Assembly: GCA_026182355.1 (NCBI GenBank)
Contig: JAPFBL010001617.1
Span: 5,648,501 to 5,712,500 of the forward strand
Direction of reading: 5' to 3'
DNA: 64,000 nt
Origin: Hermatobates lingyangjiaoensis
Taxonomy: Eukaryota > Arthropoda > Insecta > Hemiptera > Hermatobatidae
Shown: in pieces, positions 40,821-43,900 of the stretch
How the letters are laid out: each line of letters starts with the position of its first letter
Numbering within the stretch: position 1 is the first letter of the stretch
Made by a program: the position numbers and the translations under genes
The notes under the pieces: generated by a model
The model's database searches: none
Told to the model about the DNA's origin: nothing
What the model saw: only the letters and a program-made list of their open reading frames with translations

Positions 40821-40998
40821 AATTAATAATTTTACTATTTTGTATATCAAATTGTTACAGTTAATATGATATAGAATGAATGTTTTTGCTTTTGGATTGT
40901 TAGTAGGGCAGAGGAGAGTTGGAAAATGGAGGAAGATGAGGCGTTGGTGGGGAGTAGAACCAGCATTCTACCAGACTCAAGCCAGCAACGCCTTACAG
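5048..40998 (+). CDS. USP9X: USP9X / fat facets-like deubiquitinase, 3' half (multi-exon gene)
   Basis: Large ubiquitin-specific protease (peptidase C19) that removes ubiquitin from protein substrates; in known animals the family acts in the cytosol on endocytic, adhesion and signalling proteins. Joining 21 exons gives about 1119 codons that align with the C-terminal half of USP9X, in order: pre-catalytic helical region, catalytic USP domain, long helical C-terminal region. The Cys box reads [12 protein letters not shown] (Cys codon 9529-9531), the His box [12 protein letters not shown] (His codon 15213-15215), and the Asp lies in [10 protein letters not shown] (15774-15776). Zinc-ribbon-like Cys pairs are in CKGCPHR and HCDKCNKK. 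Cys to His is about 289 residues, near the family's spacing. All phases agree across introns and no stop or frameshift was seen, so the gene looks active. The 5' exons lie outside the window. The 3' end is uncertain: exon 22 is tentative and the stop exon is unresolved. Naming as USP9X rests on recalled family sequence. Confidence 0.93.
5253..5402 (+). CDS. USP9X: USP9X-like exon 2
   Basis: 50 codons, phase 0/0, acceptor TTTTTAG and donor GTAAGA, 103 bp after the previous exon. It contains [18 protein letters not shown], matching the family's LEGHLGVTKELLAFQTP-type segment. Pre-catalytic helical region. Confidence 0.88.
5403..6660. other. Intron with G18 tract
   Basis: Intron between exons 2 and 3. 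5562-5579 is an uninterrupted run of about 18 G followed by TCCGGATTAACC. 5640-5880 is less AT-rich and has ACCGGTTAACTGATTGTC and CGATTGTCGAC, reminiscent of a decayed DNA transposon, but no termini could be paired. 5900-6660 shows nothing. Confidence 0.4.
6661..6868 (+). CDS. USP9X: USP9X-like exon 3
   Basis: 208 bp, phase 0 to 1, acceptor ATTACAG and donor GTAAAT. It contains [19 protein letters not shown] and the family-typical [19 protein letters not shown]. It is the last exon before the catalytic domain. The next intron (6869-9433) is filled by PLE DNA. Confidence 0.92.
7140..7235 (+). mobile_element. PLE pseudo-LTR fragment (family 2)
   Basis: It contains TTCCCTCTCTTATCTCTCCTG and a hammerhead-like core, then GTGTGTTTTAATTTCTCTAT. 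It matches 32690-32815 and, inverted, 25060-25110. It is followed directly by (TA)n at 7246-7288. Confidence 0.7.
7166..7198 (+). ncRNA. Hammerhead ribozyme-like motif (family 2)
   Basis: Stem I TCTC/GAGA, core CTGAAGA, stem II around GGTTCAAGC (weakened relative to the copy at 32727), GAAA, self-complementary stem III AATT, A at the cleavage site. Confidence 0.55.
7246..7288. repeat. (TA)n microsatellite
   Basis: About 21 uninterrupted TA units between a family-2 PLE end and the family-1 PLE palindrome. Confidence 0.95.
7355..7397 (-). ncRNA. Hammerhead ribozyme (family 1)
   Basis: Mirror image of 7575-7617 in the left palindrome arm. Stem I GACT/AGTC, CTGACGA, stem II ACCG/CGGT, GAAA, stem III AGA.TCT, cleavage after T. 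Confidence 0.7.
7575..7617 (+). ncRNA. Hammerhead ribozyme (family 1)
   Basis: All parts of a type I hammerhead are present in order: GACT 7575-7578 pairing AGTC 7614-7617 (stem I), core CTGACGA 7579-7585, stem II ACCG 7588-7591 with CGGT 7599-7602, GAAA 7604-7607, and a loopless self-complementary stem III AGATCT 7607-7612, with T7613 at the cleavage position. A loopless palindromic stem III implies function as a dimer, as known for retroelement hammerheads. It is in sense with the protease gene. Confidence 0.75.
7690..9170 (-). mobile_element. Penelope-like element with RT and GIY-YIG (family 6)
   Basis: The - strand, read from about 9170, shows [53 protein letters not shown] and the palm motif [11 protein letters not shown] (near 8600; YVDG in place of YVDD), then a thumb and linker. 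Next is the GIY-YIG domain [20 protein letters not shown] (near 8120) with a catalytic-Glu helix [12 protein letters not shown] (near 7960). Frameshifts near 8690, 8560 and 7985 and the lost Asp show it is dead. The 5' end is truncated inside RT. It fills most of the intron between exons 3 and 4. Confidence 0.87.
7719..7754 (-). ncRNA. Hammerhead ribozyme-like motif (family 6)
   Basis: Stem I GCTCT/AGAGC (5 bp), core CTGACGA, then GAAA after an apparently weak stem II. Stem III is irregular (ATGCCT). It lies in the pseudo-LTR of the PLE at 7690-9170; the copy near 2960-3002 has core CTGATGA. Confidence 0.45.
9434..9642 (+). CDS. USP9X: USP9X-like exon 4, catalytic cysteine
   Basis: 209 bp, phase 1 to 0, acceptor ATTTCAG, donor GTATCG. 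It opens the USP domain with [20 protein letters not shown] followed by [19 protein letters not shown]; the nucleophile Cys is codon 9529-9531. The start at 9434 was chosen over the AG at 9401-9402 because only 9434 continues the phase of the preceding exon without a stop. The tail ([12 protein letters not shown]) is the variable insert of the family and is shorter than in vertebrates. Confidence 0.93.
9643..10163. other. Intron, no feature recognised
   Basis: AT-rich intron between exons 4 and 5 with no repeats apparent by eye. Confidence 0.5.
10164..10324 (+). CDS. USP9X: USP9X-like exon 5
   Basis: 161 bp, phase 0 to 2, acceptor TTTACAG, donor GTACGA. It encodes [19 protein letters not shown] and [14 protein letters not shown], matching the family's region that ends in a hydrophobic-PRG motif. 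The Ser/Glu-rich start is the rest of the variable loop. Confidence 0.92.
10395..10568 (+). CDS. USP9X: USP9X-like exon 6
   Basis: 174 bp, phase 2 to 2, separated by a 70-bp intron from exon 5. It encodes [19 protein letters not shown] and [18 protein letters not shown], which holds the first Cys pair of the USP zinc-ribbon-like site (C-x2-C). Acceptor TTCTAG, donor GTAATA. Confidence 0.94.
10569..12181. other. Intron, including a GC-richer anonymous block
   Basis: 10569-11320 is AT-rich with nothing recognised. 11330-11910 stands out as much richer in G+C (CCGGGCAGAATACTACATCC, CCCCCCAAAAGGG, CCAGGGCTCACCACTGGGG, GGTAGACGACACCCACC) and is open on both strands for about 95-126 codons, but no family was recognised. 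It is likely part of a mobile element or old insertion. 11911-12181 is AT-rich. Confidence 0.45.
12182..12724. mobile_element. Tigger/mariner-type MITE, 543 bp
   Basis: The left terminus TAGTGGTACCTCGAGATAC and the right terminus, read inverted, CAGTAGTACTTTGAGATAC match at 15 of 19 positions. The target dinucleotide TA is present on both sides (12180-12181, 12725-12726), as in IS630/Tc1/pogo elements. There is no transposase. 12385-12415 has an internal hairpin CGTTGATATC/GATATCAACG. Class is inferred from TIR look and TA duplication. Confidence 0.75.
12725..13743. other. Intron with 95-bp direct repeat copy 1
   Basis: AT-rich intron before exon 7. 13199-13293 (TTCAACCTAGTGTTTGTAA to GATAATGGAATAAT) recurs at 14038-14132 after the exon. 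No other feature was recognised. Confidence 0.6.
13199..14132. repeat. Direct-repeat pair flanking exon 7
   Basis: Copy 1 13199-13293 and copy 2 14038-14132, about 95 bp, same orientation, differing by a handful of substitutions. Shared blocks include GTATTTTGTGATCAACTCA and ATAATTCCATGATAATGGAA. They sit in the introns on each side of exon 7 and belong to no element seen elsewhere in the window. Confidence 0.85.
13744..13885 (+). CDS. USP9X: USP9X-like exon 7
   Basis: 142 bp, phase 2 to 0, acceptor TTTTTAG, donor GTAAGT. It encodes [20 protein letters not shown] and [10 protein letters not shown]; the C-x2-C is the second half of the zinc-ribbon-like site. It is flanked on both sides by copies of a 95-bp intronic direct repeat (13199-13293 and 14038-14132). 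Confidence 0.94.
14162..14315 (+). CDS. USP9X: USP9X-like exon 8
   Basis: 154 bp, phase 0 to 1, acceptor TTTTCAG, donor GTGACT. It encodes [20 protein letters not shown] and then [20 protein letters not shown], very close to the family consensus for the core of the USP fold. Confidence 0.95.
14316..15090. other. Intron, no feature recognised
   Basis: AT-rich intron between exons 8 and 9. Homopolymer T/A runs only. Confidence 0.5.
15091..15238 (+). CDS. USP9X: USP9X-like exon 9, catalytic histidine
   Basis: 148 bp, phase 1 to 2, acceptor CCCTCAG, donor GTATGT. It contains [20 protein letters not shown]; the general-base His is codon 15213-15215. The stretch between LAKIEG and YQLTG is shorter than in vertebrate USP9X. 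Confidence 0.95.
15239..16521. other. Introns around exon 10, no element recognised
   Basis: 15239-15733 and 15858-16521 (exon 10 lies between) are AT-rich. The only repeat noted is copy 1 of a 59-bp direct repeat at 16209-16267. Confidence 0.5.
15734..15857 (+). CDS. USP9X: USP9X-like exon 10, catalytic aspartate
   Basis: 124 bp, phase 2 to 0, acceptor TTTTTAG, donor GTAAAT. It encodes [20 protein letters not shown] and then [10 protein letters not shown]. The first Asp of FDD (15774-15776) is the expected third catalytic residue. Confidence 0.95.
16209..17452. repeat. Direct-repeat pair flanking exon 11
   Basis: Copy 1 16209-16267 and copy 2 17394-17452, 59 bp, one mismatch seen. Shared blocks include AAGTACATTTTTTGCTGTCC and ACATCATGTTATTTAT. 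Near both copies lies AGTTGCCAAT(A/G)TTTAAATT (16750, 17462), though in different relative positions. Confidence 0.8.
16522..16654 (+). CDS. USP9X: USP9X-like exon 11, end of USP domain
   Basis: 133 bp, phase 0 to 1, acceptor TCTTCAG, donor GTAAGT. It encodes [20 protein letters not shown] and YMLYYTRQD, the end of the catalytic domain. The 59-bp intronic direct repeat at 16209-16267 / 17394-17452 brackets this exon. Confidence 0.95.
17530..18000 (-). mobile_element. PLE 3' fragment (GIY-YIG tail + pseudo-LTR, family 4)
   Basis: The - strand GIY-YIG tail reads [20 protein letters not shown] then VPGLN (near 17860-17930). It is followed by a 3' region with CTTTGGAGTGATTCACATG and a hammerhead-like core (CTGACGA ... 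GAAA ... ATAT, 17580-17612). It matches 26190-26560 in layout and 32358-32523 in the end sequence. Confidence 0.75.
18080..18200 (+). mobile_element. PLE pseudo-LTR fragment (family 10)
   Basis: GACCGAAACGTTGGCAATGA, GAGTTTAATTTGAACCTGAA and GACCGAGTCCCGATAAACTT, the same end as at 3590-3690 (inverted) and 22030-22090. A shorter related piece is at 17305-17385. It ends against the (TA)n at 18212-18260. Confidence 0.65.
18212..18260. repeat. (TA)n microsatellite
   Basis: About 24 TA units separating a family-10 from a family-1 PLE end. Confidence 0.95.
18339..18381 (-). ncRNA. Hammerhead ribozyme (family 1)
   Basis: Core CTGACGA, stem II ACCG/CGGT, GAAA, stem III AGATCT. Stem I has one mismatch (TACT/AGTC). 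Confidence 0.6.
18599..18641 (+). ncRNA. Hammerhead ribozyme (family 1)
   Basis: Stem I GACT/AGTC, CTGACGA, GAAA. Stem II has one change (ACCA opposite CGGT) and stem III reads AGATCG. Confidence 0.5.
18761..18803 (+). ncRNA. Hammerhead ribozyme (family 1)
   Basis: Stem I GACT/AGTC, CTGACGA, stem II ACCG/TGGT, GAAA. Stem III is AGATTT, weakened. Confidence 0.5.
18872..19047 (+). CDS. USP9X: USP9X-like exon 12
   Basis: 176 bp, phase 1 to 0, acceptor TTTTTAG, donor GTGAGT. It encodes [20 protein letters not shown] and [16 protein letters not shown], the start of the C-terminal helical region. It lies only about 25 bp after a (TA)n tract that ends a cluster of PLE ends. Confidence 0.94.
19413..19606 (+). 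CDS. USP9X: USP9X-like exon 13
   Basis: 194 bp, phase 0 to 2, acceptor TGCACAG, donor GTTAGT. It encodes [20 protein letters not shown] and [16 protein letters not shown]-terminal helical region. Confidence 0.94.
19607..20640. other. Intron, no element recognised
   Basis: AT-rich sequence between exon 13 and the PLE debris that starts near 20640. Nothing recognised. 19048-19412, the intron before exon 13, is also plain. Confidence 0.5.
20640..20815 (+). mobile_element. PLE N-terminal ORF fragment
   Basis: The + strand reads [17 protein letters not shown] residues ([35 protein letters not shown]), the counterpart of 880-1016. The frame runs into a TATATATATA stretch, then a family-1 PLE end. 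Confidence 0.6.
20844..21665. mobile_element. Family-1 PLE: inverted pseudo-LTRs around a GIY-YIG remnant
   Basis: Arms 20844-21138 and 21364-21665 are inverted copies (about 295-302 bp, several differences), sharing CTAGCTGTCAACTCTCTTAGATG-type and TATTGACCTTTCCTGCACTT-type blocks. The 225-bp centre encodes, on the - strand, [20 protein letters not shown] then [15 protein letters not shown] and NGLFKLEPG: the C-terminal half of a PLE GIY-YIG endonuclease with its catalytic Glu. This links the family-1 palindromes to PLE ends. Confidence 0.85.
21709..22090. repeat. PLE family-10 palindrome
   Basis: Arms about 21709-21892 and 21908-22090, inverted. Each holds the end sequence with AGTTCTTCAGGTT (inverted AACCTGAAGAACT), TTTCTGTTTTTATT and AAAAAGCGCAAAAAGTTAT. 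It matches the PLE 3' region at 3585-3960. Confidence 0.75.
22172..22296 (+). CDS. USP9X: USP9X-like exon 14
   Basis: 125 bp, phase 2 to 1, acceptor ATTTTAG, donor GTAAGT. It encodes [20 protein letters not shown] and [10 protein letters not shown], matching the family's LLECPSAEVRGAF...LQDGPCPSP stretch. Confidence 0.93.
22297..22746. other. Intron with a small hairpin
   Basis: 22342-22388 forms a nested hairpin from repeated ACAGGGATA / TAATCCCTGTA words. Otherwise AT-rich intron with no element. Confidence 0.5.
22747..22913 (+). CDS. USP9X: USP9X-like exon 15
   Basis: 167 bp, phase 1 to 0, acceptor TTTTTAG, donor GTAAAT. It encodes [20 protein letters not shown] and [11 protein letters not shown], as in USP9X. 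Confidence 0.93.
22999..23160 (+). CDS. USP9X: USP9X-like exon 16
   Basis: 54 codons, phase 0/0, acceptor CTTTCAG, donor GTATCA. It encodes [20 protein letters not shown] and [18 protein letters not shown], one of the most conserved parts of the C-terminal half. It is followed by a 6.3-kb intron packed with PLE remnants and a Tigger element. Confidence 0.94.
23440..24010 (-). mobile_element. PLE fragment: RT linker and GIY-YIG (family of 1040-2880)
   Basis: The - strand linker reads [20 protein letters not shown] (near 23900), parallel to LVTTFFPGVHRIGNIIKDIF at 1900-1960. The GIY-YIG half reads [20 protein letters not shown] and [16 protein letters not shown] (near 23450-23620). The GIY-YIG start is damaged. 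No RT palm remains. Confidence 0.8.
24060..24970 (+). mobile_element. PLE-like element with direct terminal repeats and orphan ORF
   Basis: A 135-bp direct repeat (24221-24358 and 24832-24964) flanks about 470 bp. The repeats share CCATTGGCGGAATAACGAAG, GCTTCGCTAAGCAGCGGG and CAGCATTTCAACGAATCAT. Upstream, 24140-24160 has the - strand words CTGAAGACAGAGTCAGCCGAAA, like a decayed hammerhead core. Direct pseudo-LTRs are typical of PLEs, but no RT or endonuclease is inside, so it would be non-autonomous. Confidence 0.65.
24395..24874 (+). CDS. Orphan ORF inside direct-repeat element, unknown
   Basis: A 159-codon open frame from ATG 24395, rich in Asn, Ser, Arg and Lys ([20 protein letters not shown]), with a repeated KRDCAT/QRDCAT motif. 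It ends inside the second direct repeat. It resembles no domain I know. A basic, Asn-rich chain of this length in PLE context could be the start of a PLE ORF. Coding use is uncertain. Confidence 0.35.
   Translation: MPEDNQRMIETCRRYHHQVNSAKFSTFNQPSSNSSNNNRPKRKHNENNNSNGYLCEEVGVDCQHLLIKRDCATSTPIDRKTKAAFHRRQMRVSIKINSISVADNRQNQHPNTTKNSHRKGTGVNWKVRLAFSANNLISQRDCATSITIGGITKASLSSG
25010..25450 (-). mobile_element. PLE ends, families 2 and 1
   Basis: 25060-25190 is a family-2 end on the - strand; its hammerhead core is mutated (CTGGTGA for CTGAAGA), stem I TCTC/GAGA kept. 25195-25365 is A-rich (GAAGAAAATTAAGAGGAAAATAAC-like). 25367-25447 is a shrunken family-1 palindrome, TGATCAAACCACAA / TTGTGGTTTGATCA. 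Confidence 0.65.
25450..26190. other. Degenerate CTTATTTAACC-type tract
   Basis: After (TA)n at 25500-25525, 25530-25900 repeats variants of TCTTATTTAACC / CTTTATTTAACCTC at irregular intervals: an old, diverged tandem or compositional repeat. 25900-26190 is AT-rich with nothing recognised. Confidence 0.45.
26190..26945 (-). mobile_element. PLE 3' fragment with GIY-YIG remnant (family 4)
   Basis: - strand: linker [20 protein letters not shown] (near 26920), endonuclease remnant [10 protein letters not shown] (near 26690), then [19 protein letters not shown] and [18 protein letters not shown] (near 26480-26600). The GIY-YIG tyrosines are lost. The 3' region at 26200-26330 matches 17570-17720 and carries CTGATGA on the - strand. 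Confidence 0.78.
27041..27083 (-). ncRNA. Hammerhead ribozyme (family 1)
   Basis: CTGACGA, GAAA and stem III AGATCT intact. Stem I is GACT/AATC and stem II is ACAG opposite CGGT, each with a mismatch. Confidence 0.5.
27100..27142 (+). ncRNA. Hammerhead ribozyme (family 1)
   Basis: Stem I GACT/AGTC, canonical core CTGATGA, GAAA, stem III AGATCT. Stem II is ACCG opposite CAGT. Confidence 0.6.
27360..27956 (+). pseudogene. Tigger/pogo transposase C-terminal remnant
   Basis: A 198-codon open frame. The start resembles the post-DDE tail of Tigger/Jerky-type transposases (LANSWKKLL, then an acidic helical region with [16 protein letters not shown] and [11 protein letters not shown]). The end is IESFFRP followed by a Pro/Thr-rich tail. 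The DNA-binding CENP-B/HTH domains and the DDE catalytic core are absent, so it cannot be an active transposase. The open frame suggests recent activity of the parent family. Confidence 0.8.
28032..28101. repeat. (TC)n microsatellite
   Basis: 35 uninterrupted TC units inside the Tigger remnant. Confidence 0.97.
28177..29482. other. Intron, with a GC-richer ORF-bearing block
   Basis: 28480-28860 and 28920-29250 are richer in G+C than the AT-rich flanks. 28927-29241 is open for 104 codons on + (contains [20 protein letters not shown] and [16 protein letters not shown]). It has a mobile-element look but no family was recognised. The rest is AT-rich intron up to exon 17. Confidence 0.4.
29483..29583 (+). 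CDS. USP9X: USP9X-like exon 17
   Basis: 101 bp, phase 0 to 2, acceptor TCCTTAG, donor GTAGTT. It encodes [20 protein letters not shown], corresponding to the PLPNPFGDPN segment of USP9X. Confidence 0.9.
29705..29937 (+). CDS. USP9X: USP9X-like exon 18
   Basis: 233 bp, phase 2 to 1, acceptor TTTGCAG, donor GTTTGT. It encodes [10 protein letters not shown], then [20 protein letters not shown] and [16 protein letters not shown]. Strong family match. Confidence 0.94.
29938..31100. other. Intron, no element recognised
   Basis: AT-rich sequence following exon 18. 30590-30860 has slightly denser coding-like composition on the - strand but no open frame of note. Confidence 0.45.
31109..31648. mobile_element. 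hAT-like MITE, 540 bp
   Basis: Left end CAGTGGCATGGCAAGGG; right end, inverted, CAGTGGCTAGCAACTA. Flanked by 8-bp near-identical duplications ATTAAGTT (31101-31108) and ATTAAATT (31649-31656), the target length of hAT transposons. It contains a G-run at 31588-31602 and a nearby GAGGGGGTAAAAATAG at the other end, giving GC-rich subterminal regions. No transposase. Confidence 0.72.
32358..32523. repeat. Family-4 PLE end palindrome
   Basis: Inverted copies of TAGAATTTAAAAAGAACTCA ... CTCCAAAGGCTGATAACGA meet at about 32466. The left arm keeps the - strand core CTGAAGA with CGA/TCG stem and GAAATATAG. The right arm has lost that part. Confidence 0.7.
32612..32818. repeat. Family-2 PLE palindrome
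   Basis: Outer arms about 32612-32668 and 32770-32818 pair (TAGTTCAATATAAACAAAGA with TCTTTGTTTATATTGAACTA). The inner right half carries the full family-2 ribozyme; the inner left half is altered (GAGGGTCTCCAACCGTCTC). Confidence 0.75.
32727..32760 (+). ncRNA. Hammerhead ribozyme (family 2)
   Basis: TCTC 32727-32730 pairs GAGA 32757-32760 (stem I). Core CTGAAGA 32731-32737, stem II GGTT/AACC, GAAA with self-complementary stem III AATT, and A32756 at the cleavage position. One extra C sits between core and stem II unless the G of GAAA closes the stem. Confidence 0.65.
32908..32945 (-). ncRNA. Hammerhead ribozyme (family 3)
   Basis: Mirror image of 33018-33055 in the left palindrome arm. Confidence 0.6.
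33018..33055 (+). ncRNA. Hammerhead ribozyme (family 3)
   Basis: Stem I CACACCTC with GATGTG (5 pairs, one mismatch), canonical CTGATGA, stem II GAC-GATG-GTC, GAAA, stem III ATAT, and C33049 as the cleavage nucleotide, the preferred residue in hammerheads. It lies 140 bp upstream of exon 19. Confidence 0.65.
33100..33160. repeat. (AT)n(GT)n microsatellite
   Basis: About 19 AT units followed by about 11 GT units, between the family-3 palindrome and exon 19. Confidence 0.95.
33195..33397 (+). CDS. USP9X: USP9X-like exon 19
   Basis: 203 bp, phase 1 to 0, acceptor ATTTAG, donor GTAAGA. It encodes [35 protein letters not shown] and [16 protein letters not shown]. The intron 5' of it ends in an (AT)n(GT)n tract only 35 bp before the exon, right after a 113-bp-arm palindrome. 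Confidence 0.94.
33786..33923 (+). CDS. USP9X: USP9X-like exon 20
   Basis: 46 codons, phase 0/0, acceptor TTTTTAG, donor GTTAGT. It encodes [19 protein letters not shown] and [15 protein letters not shown], matching the family's NPQYTYNNWSPP...LERSHSARMTLAKACEL region. Confidence 0.92.
34141..34292 (+). CDS. USP9X: USP9X-like exon 21
   Basis: 152 bp, phase 0 to 2, acceptor TTTTTAG, donor GTAAAT. Acidic and Ser-rich low-conservation tail ([13 protein letters not shown] then HRTSSSLVP), as expected at the divergent USP9X C terminus. Supported by splice sites, phase and an open frame more than by homology. Confidence 0.8.
34560..37868 (-). mobile_element. hAT/ZBED-type DNA transposon, decayed
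   Basis: On the - strand a whole hAT transposase can be followed with frameshifts and stops. BED-finger remnant at about 36860-37080 ([26 protein letters not shown]). RNase-H-like core with [20 protein letters not shown] (near 36200), [20 protein letters not shown] then HTLQLVLND (near 35940), and [11 protein letters not shown] (near 35770). C-terminal dimerisation region NPLGWW-like with [19 protein letters not shown] (near 34870). The right end, read inverted, is TAATGTTGGGATGATTAATC, a typical hAT terminus. The left end near 34560 (GTGTTGGAGGATAA) is tentative. A SINE interrupts it. Confidence 0.82.
36284..36637 (-). mobile_element. tRNA-derived SINE with target duplication, inside the hAT gene
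   Basis: The body is 36295-36626 on the - strand; 36284-36294 (AATTTCTGATA) and 36627-36637 (AATTTCTGGTA) are the near-identical target duplications. The head has RNA polymerase III boxes: A box TAACTCAGTGG (36606-36616) and B box GGTTCGATCCC (36563-36573). The body continues with TTGTCCCTCGGAGAAGGACG and TTAAACCGTCGGTCCCGAGC, and the tail ends near AACCTAACC. Two more copies are at 52640 and 56093. Confidence 0.87.
37870..37900. repeat. (TA)n microsatellite
   Basis: About 15 units between the hAT right terminus and the next family-1 PLE palindrome. Confidence 0.95.
37931..37973 (-). ncRNA. Hammerhead ribozyme (family 1)
   Basis: GACT/AGTC, CTGACGA, stem II ACCG/CGGT, GAAA, stem III AGATCT: all elements intact. 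Confidence 0.68.
38009..38051 (+). ncRNA. Hammerhead ribozyme (family 1), weakened stem II
   Basis: GACT/AGTC, CTGACGA, GAAA and AGATCT are kept; stem II (ACCA opposite CGTT) has mismatches. Confidence 0.45.
38960..39960 (-). mobile_element. PLE 3' half: RT palm, linker, deleted GIY-YIG (family 9)
   Basis: - strand from about 39960: [20 protein letters not shown], palm motif [13 protein letters not shown] (near 39835), [35 protein letters not shown], then [12 protein letters not shown] where the GIY-YIG domain should follow. Instead the frame jumps to the 3' region ([19 protein letters not shown]), so the endonuclease core is deleted. The frame continues to [20 protein letters not shown], the start of a PLE ORF. 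38963-39625 is open for 220 codons. Confidence 0.82.
39950..40780 (+). mobile_element. PLE 3' part in inverted orientation with intact GIY-YIG (family 9)
   Basis: The + strand frame 40109-40516 encodes [53 protein letters not shown] and [16 protein letters not shown]: the GIY-YIG endonuclease missing from the inverted copy at 38960-39960. The 3' region follows with CCTGATAATGGCTGAGGACAGCAGAAAC (hammerhead-like, core CTGATAA), then another PLE ORF start ([30 protein letters not shown]), cut by (TA)n at 40777. The short inverted overlap (CATTGGTACTCGTACACCAG) makes a palindrome with the other copy. Confidence 0.82.
40777..40813. repeat. (TA)n microsatellite
   Basis: About 17 units; 94 bp upstream of the probable exon 22. 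Confidence 0.9.
40907..40998 (+). CDS. USP9X: Probable USP9X-like exon 22
   Basis: 92 bp, phase 2 to 1, with a pyrimidine-rich acceptor (TTGTTAGTAG) and donor GTTGAC. It continues the frame of exon 21 as [20 protein letters not shown] and [10 protein letters not shown], an acidic, polar tail of the expected character. Its base composition is clearly less AT-rich than its surroundings. No homology is claimed. The intron before it (34293-40906) holds a hAT gene and PLEs. Downstream, phase-compatible terminal exons exist at 45048 and 53628. Confidence 0.5.
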
Positions 40999-43900
40999 GT
41001 TGACTACTGTTTTATTTTTCAGTGTGCAGGTTGTGTTCCTTTGTTCTGAATATTTAACCTATTATATATGTATATAAGTTTTATTATTTTGATTTATTTG
41101 AGCTGTGTAGTTAATTAATGTTGGTTATTTCAATATTTTTATTTCTGGATTGTACTGGTGTTAACCGCTGATAAGCATACTAAAAGATGAAAAAAGAAAT
41201 CATGGAATCATCAAATTATACATCAACCACAATTGTCAATATTTTTCCTGTTGTATTAAGATATTAAAGAATTGGCACATTATGATTTTGGTATATGATA
41301 ATTATAAAAGTATTACAAAAAGAAACGCTATGTTCTAACCTCTAATTATTTGAATATAGCTAATGAAAGAAATCTGGCTAATCAGTTAGTTAATATTAGT
41401 ACGCAACTGATATTAAATTTATTTTTCGGATTCCTTTACTTTTAGAGCATTAAAATATTTTCTTACCAATCTCACGAAGAATTTAGAATAAATCTGAATG
41501 TCAAATCACATTCTAGTAAATATTAAATATCCTTATAATTTAAAGATCGAATGCTAAGTAAATGACGAATTAAAAGATGTGGTACAATGAAGGATGATCT
41601 AGTGTAAATATTGCATCTCAACATCTGTAGGTTCCATGTAGTACTAATTTATGTGAACAATGGACAATTATGTTATCTACACAACATTCTACTTACAAAT
41701 TCAAAGATCTTACTTACTTAGATTAATTTAATGTATTAATTGACAATACTTAATTGTATTAATTTGTTTTTACTTATCTTTGGTTTTGTTGTTAAAGTTT
41801 GGTTCCGTGTTCCATTGGATCATTGCACAAGTGTCGTGATCAGATTATTGTGAACAAACACATTATTTAAATTTTACTCTGCATTTGTTAATTTGTGTGT
41901 ATGTCTTTATTTTGGAACCAATATCTTTTGATACTGGTAATATATGTTTTATTGTGTTACTCTTTTTTGGATCCTACTCGTTTCTCATACTTTTTTATTG
42001 AGTTTTTTGATAACACTTATTGATATCAGTTGATTTTTAATGATAATTTAAAGTATTAAGTTAATTCCATTCTTTGATTCATTGATTTTGAAATAATCAT
42101 TGGTGATGGTACAGATGACAACAGTAATATTAGTTAATAAAATTGAACTGTAATTAAATTAACTAAGAATAATATAAATAATAATGAATATCCAACTGTA
42201 GTAGATAAGTATTCCTGATTCAGAAACCACTTGATAATAAAATAAAAAAACCCGCCAACAAATTTAACTCAGACAAAGTCTGCGCTGGAAGTTATAGAAG
42301 TTCCAAAACGGTTAAGCAGTGAAGAAGGAAAATATTTATTTCCACGTAATGTTAAATTTAATTAGGTTTTTCCTGAAGATGGATCAGCTACTGAAAACAG
42401 ATTGAACAAGAAAAGAACAAATTTATTGTTAGGTAAGGTTGTTGATATATGTACATGAATATCATCTGTGTAATGTTATCTACGTATTGATGAATTATAT
42501 TTATTTTAGGAAAGGAGGGTATTATTTCTAAGAAAATATAATTTAATATGTATAATTTGTTGGCAAAAGGAACTTTTTGGTAAACGAGAATAATTTCTTA
42601 GTAGTGAACCAAACGTGAAATACATTGTACACTTTTACTTTTCTACTAAATGCAACTTTAGATGTTTATTTCGTTTAAAGTAGGAACTAGTCTAAGGTTA
42701 TTTTCAAACCATTTGCGAAATATATAGCAGATGAATGCAGTCACGAGATTTGCAATAAAATCTTTTGTTTGAAGACTTAGTGTTTCTTCTCCTATTCTAA
42801 GATGAATACAGCTGTAGATGTTCATTATATATGGTTATCATTTAGGGGAAAATTAAGACTAGTTTTTTTTTATCTTTTTTCGAACTTCAAAATTATTTTA
42901 AGGACAATGTACAAGACTTTTGATTGTCGTTTAAATGAAATTACAGTTAATTATTTGAGATGGTACATTTGTATGAAAAAATTGACCCGTTTCCCAAATA
43001 ACCCAAAGTGTCTCGAGTCTCGGAATTAATGAATTCCATAAATTATTTGATCATACAAAATGTTATATGTAGATTTAGAATTTCCTTAAAAAATGTAAGA
43101 GAAAAGAAGAAATAACCCTTTCTCATAACAAATAATTAATCAGAAAGTCATATTTAAATACAATTTTAGGATATGAAAATTAGTTTATCATGAAGTAATC
43201 AATAGAAATTTTACACGTTTAAATTTTAATATAAGTAAGCTTTAGTTGCATGCAGTATCTATATCGAGGAATCTATTGTTGAGGGATGATTGGAGGTAGC
43301 CTTGTTGAGTGGTATCGTGTGTTGAGCATTTTGATTTTATTACCACTACTGAACATAACATTTGAAGTAATCCACATCACTATAGATGTATGTCTTCAAA
43401 ATTTGCTTGTGACCCTTATTTAAAATTTTGCTATAATGGGAAATCACTTTATCATTAAAAATGCTTATGGCACGGATTACTACTAATTTCTTGGGATAAG
43501 ATTTGTCTAACAACTTCTCTTCCTCCCCATCTCAACTTTTCCTCTTTTATGATGAAGGAACATCCTCTGCTGGATCTACTTCCTCCGAAAATATTTAACT
43601 AGGCAATCCACCCAATCAAACTGACTGATACTTAAGAACAAGCGATGCAGATGAACATCTTTGTACTTACTTACATTTCCTCCCTGAGAACCTTTCAGTT
43701 TGGAAACAAATCATCTCAGTTTTTTTGTACTGGAAAGTTCGAAAACCGGAACACTACTGTATTATTCCAGTGGGTGATTTACTTTTATAGTTGTTTTTGG
43801 TATATATTTATATGCCCTTTTAAGTCGTAAAATTATTGTATAGTCCTGAATATTTATGGAAATTATTATTAGAACCATGACAGTTCAAATTCATCTGACA

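Noticed and set aside
42290..42415. Another hammerhead (CTGAAGATGGATCAGCTACTGAAAAC)
   Set aside because: The core words are there, but stem I and stem III do not pair convincingly and no PLE sequence adjoins.
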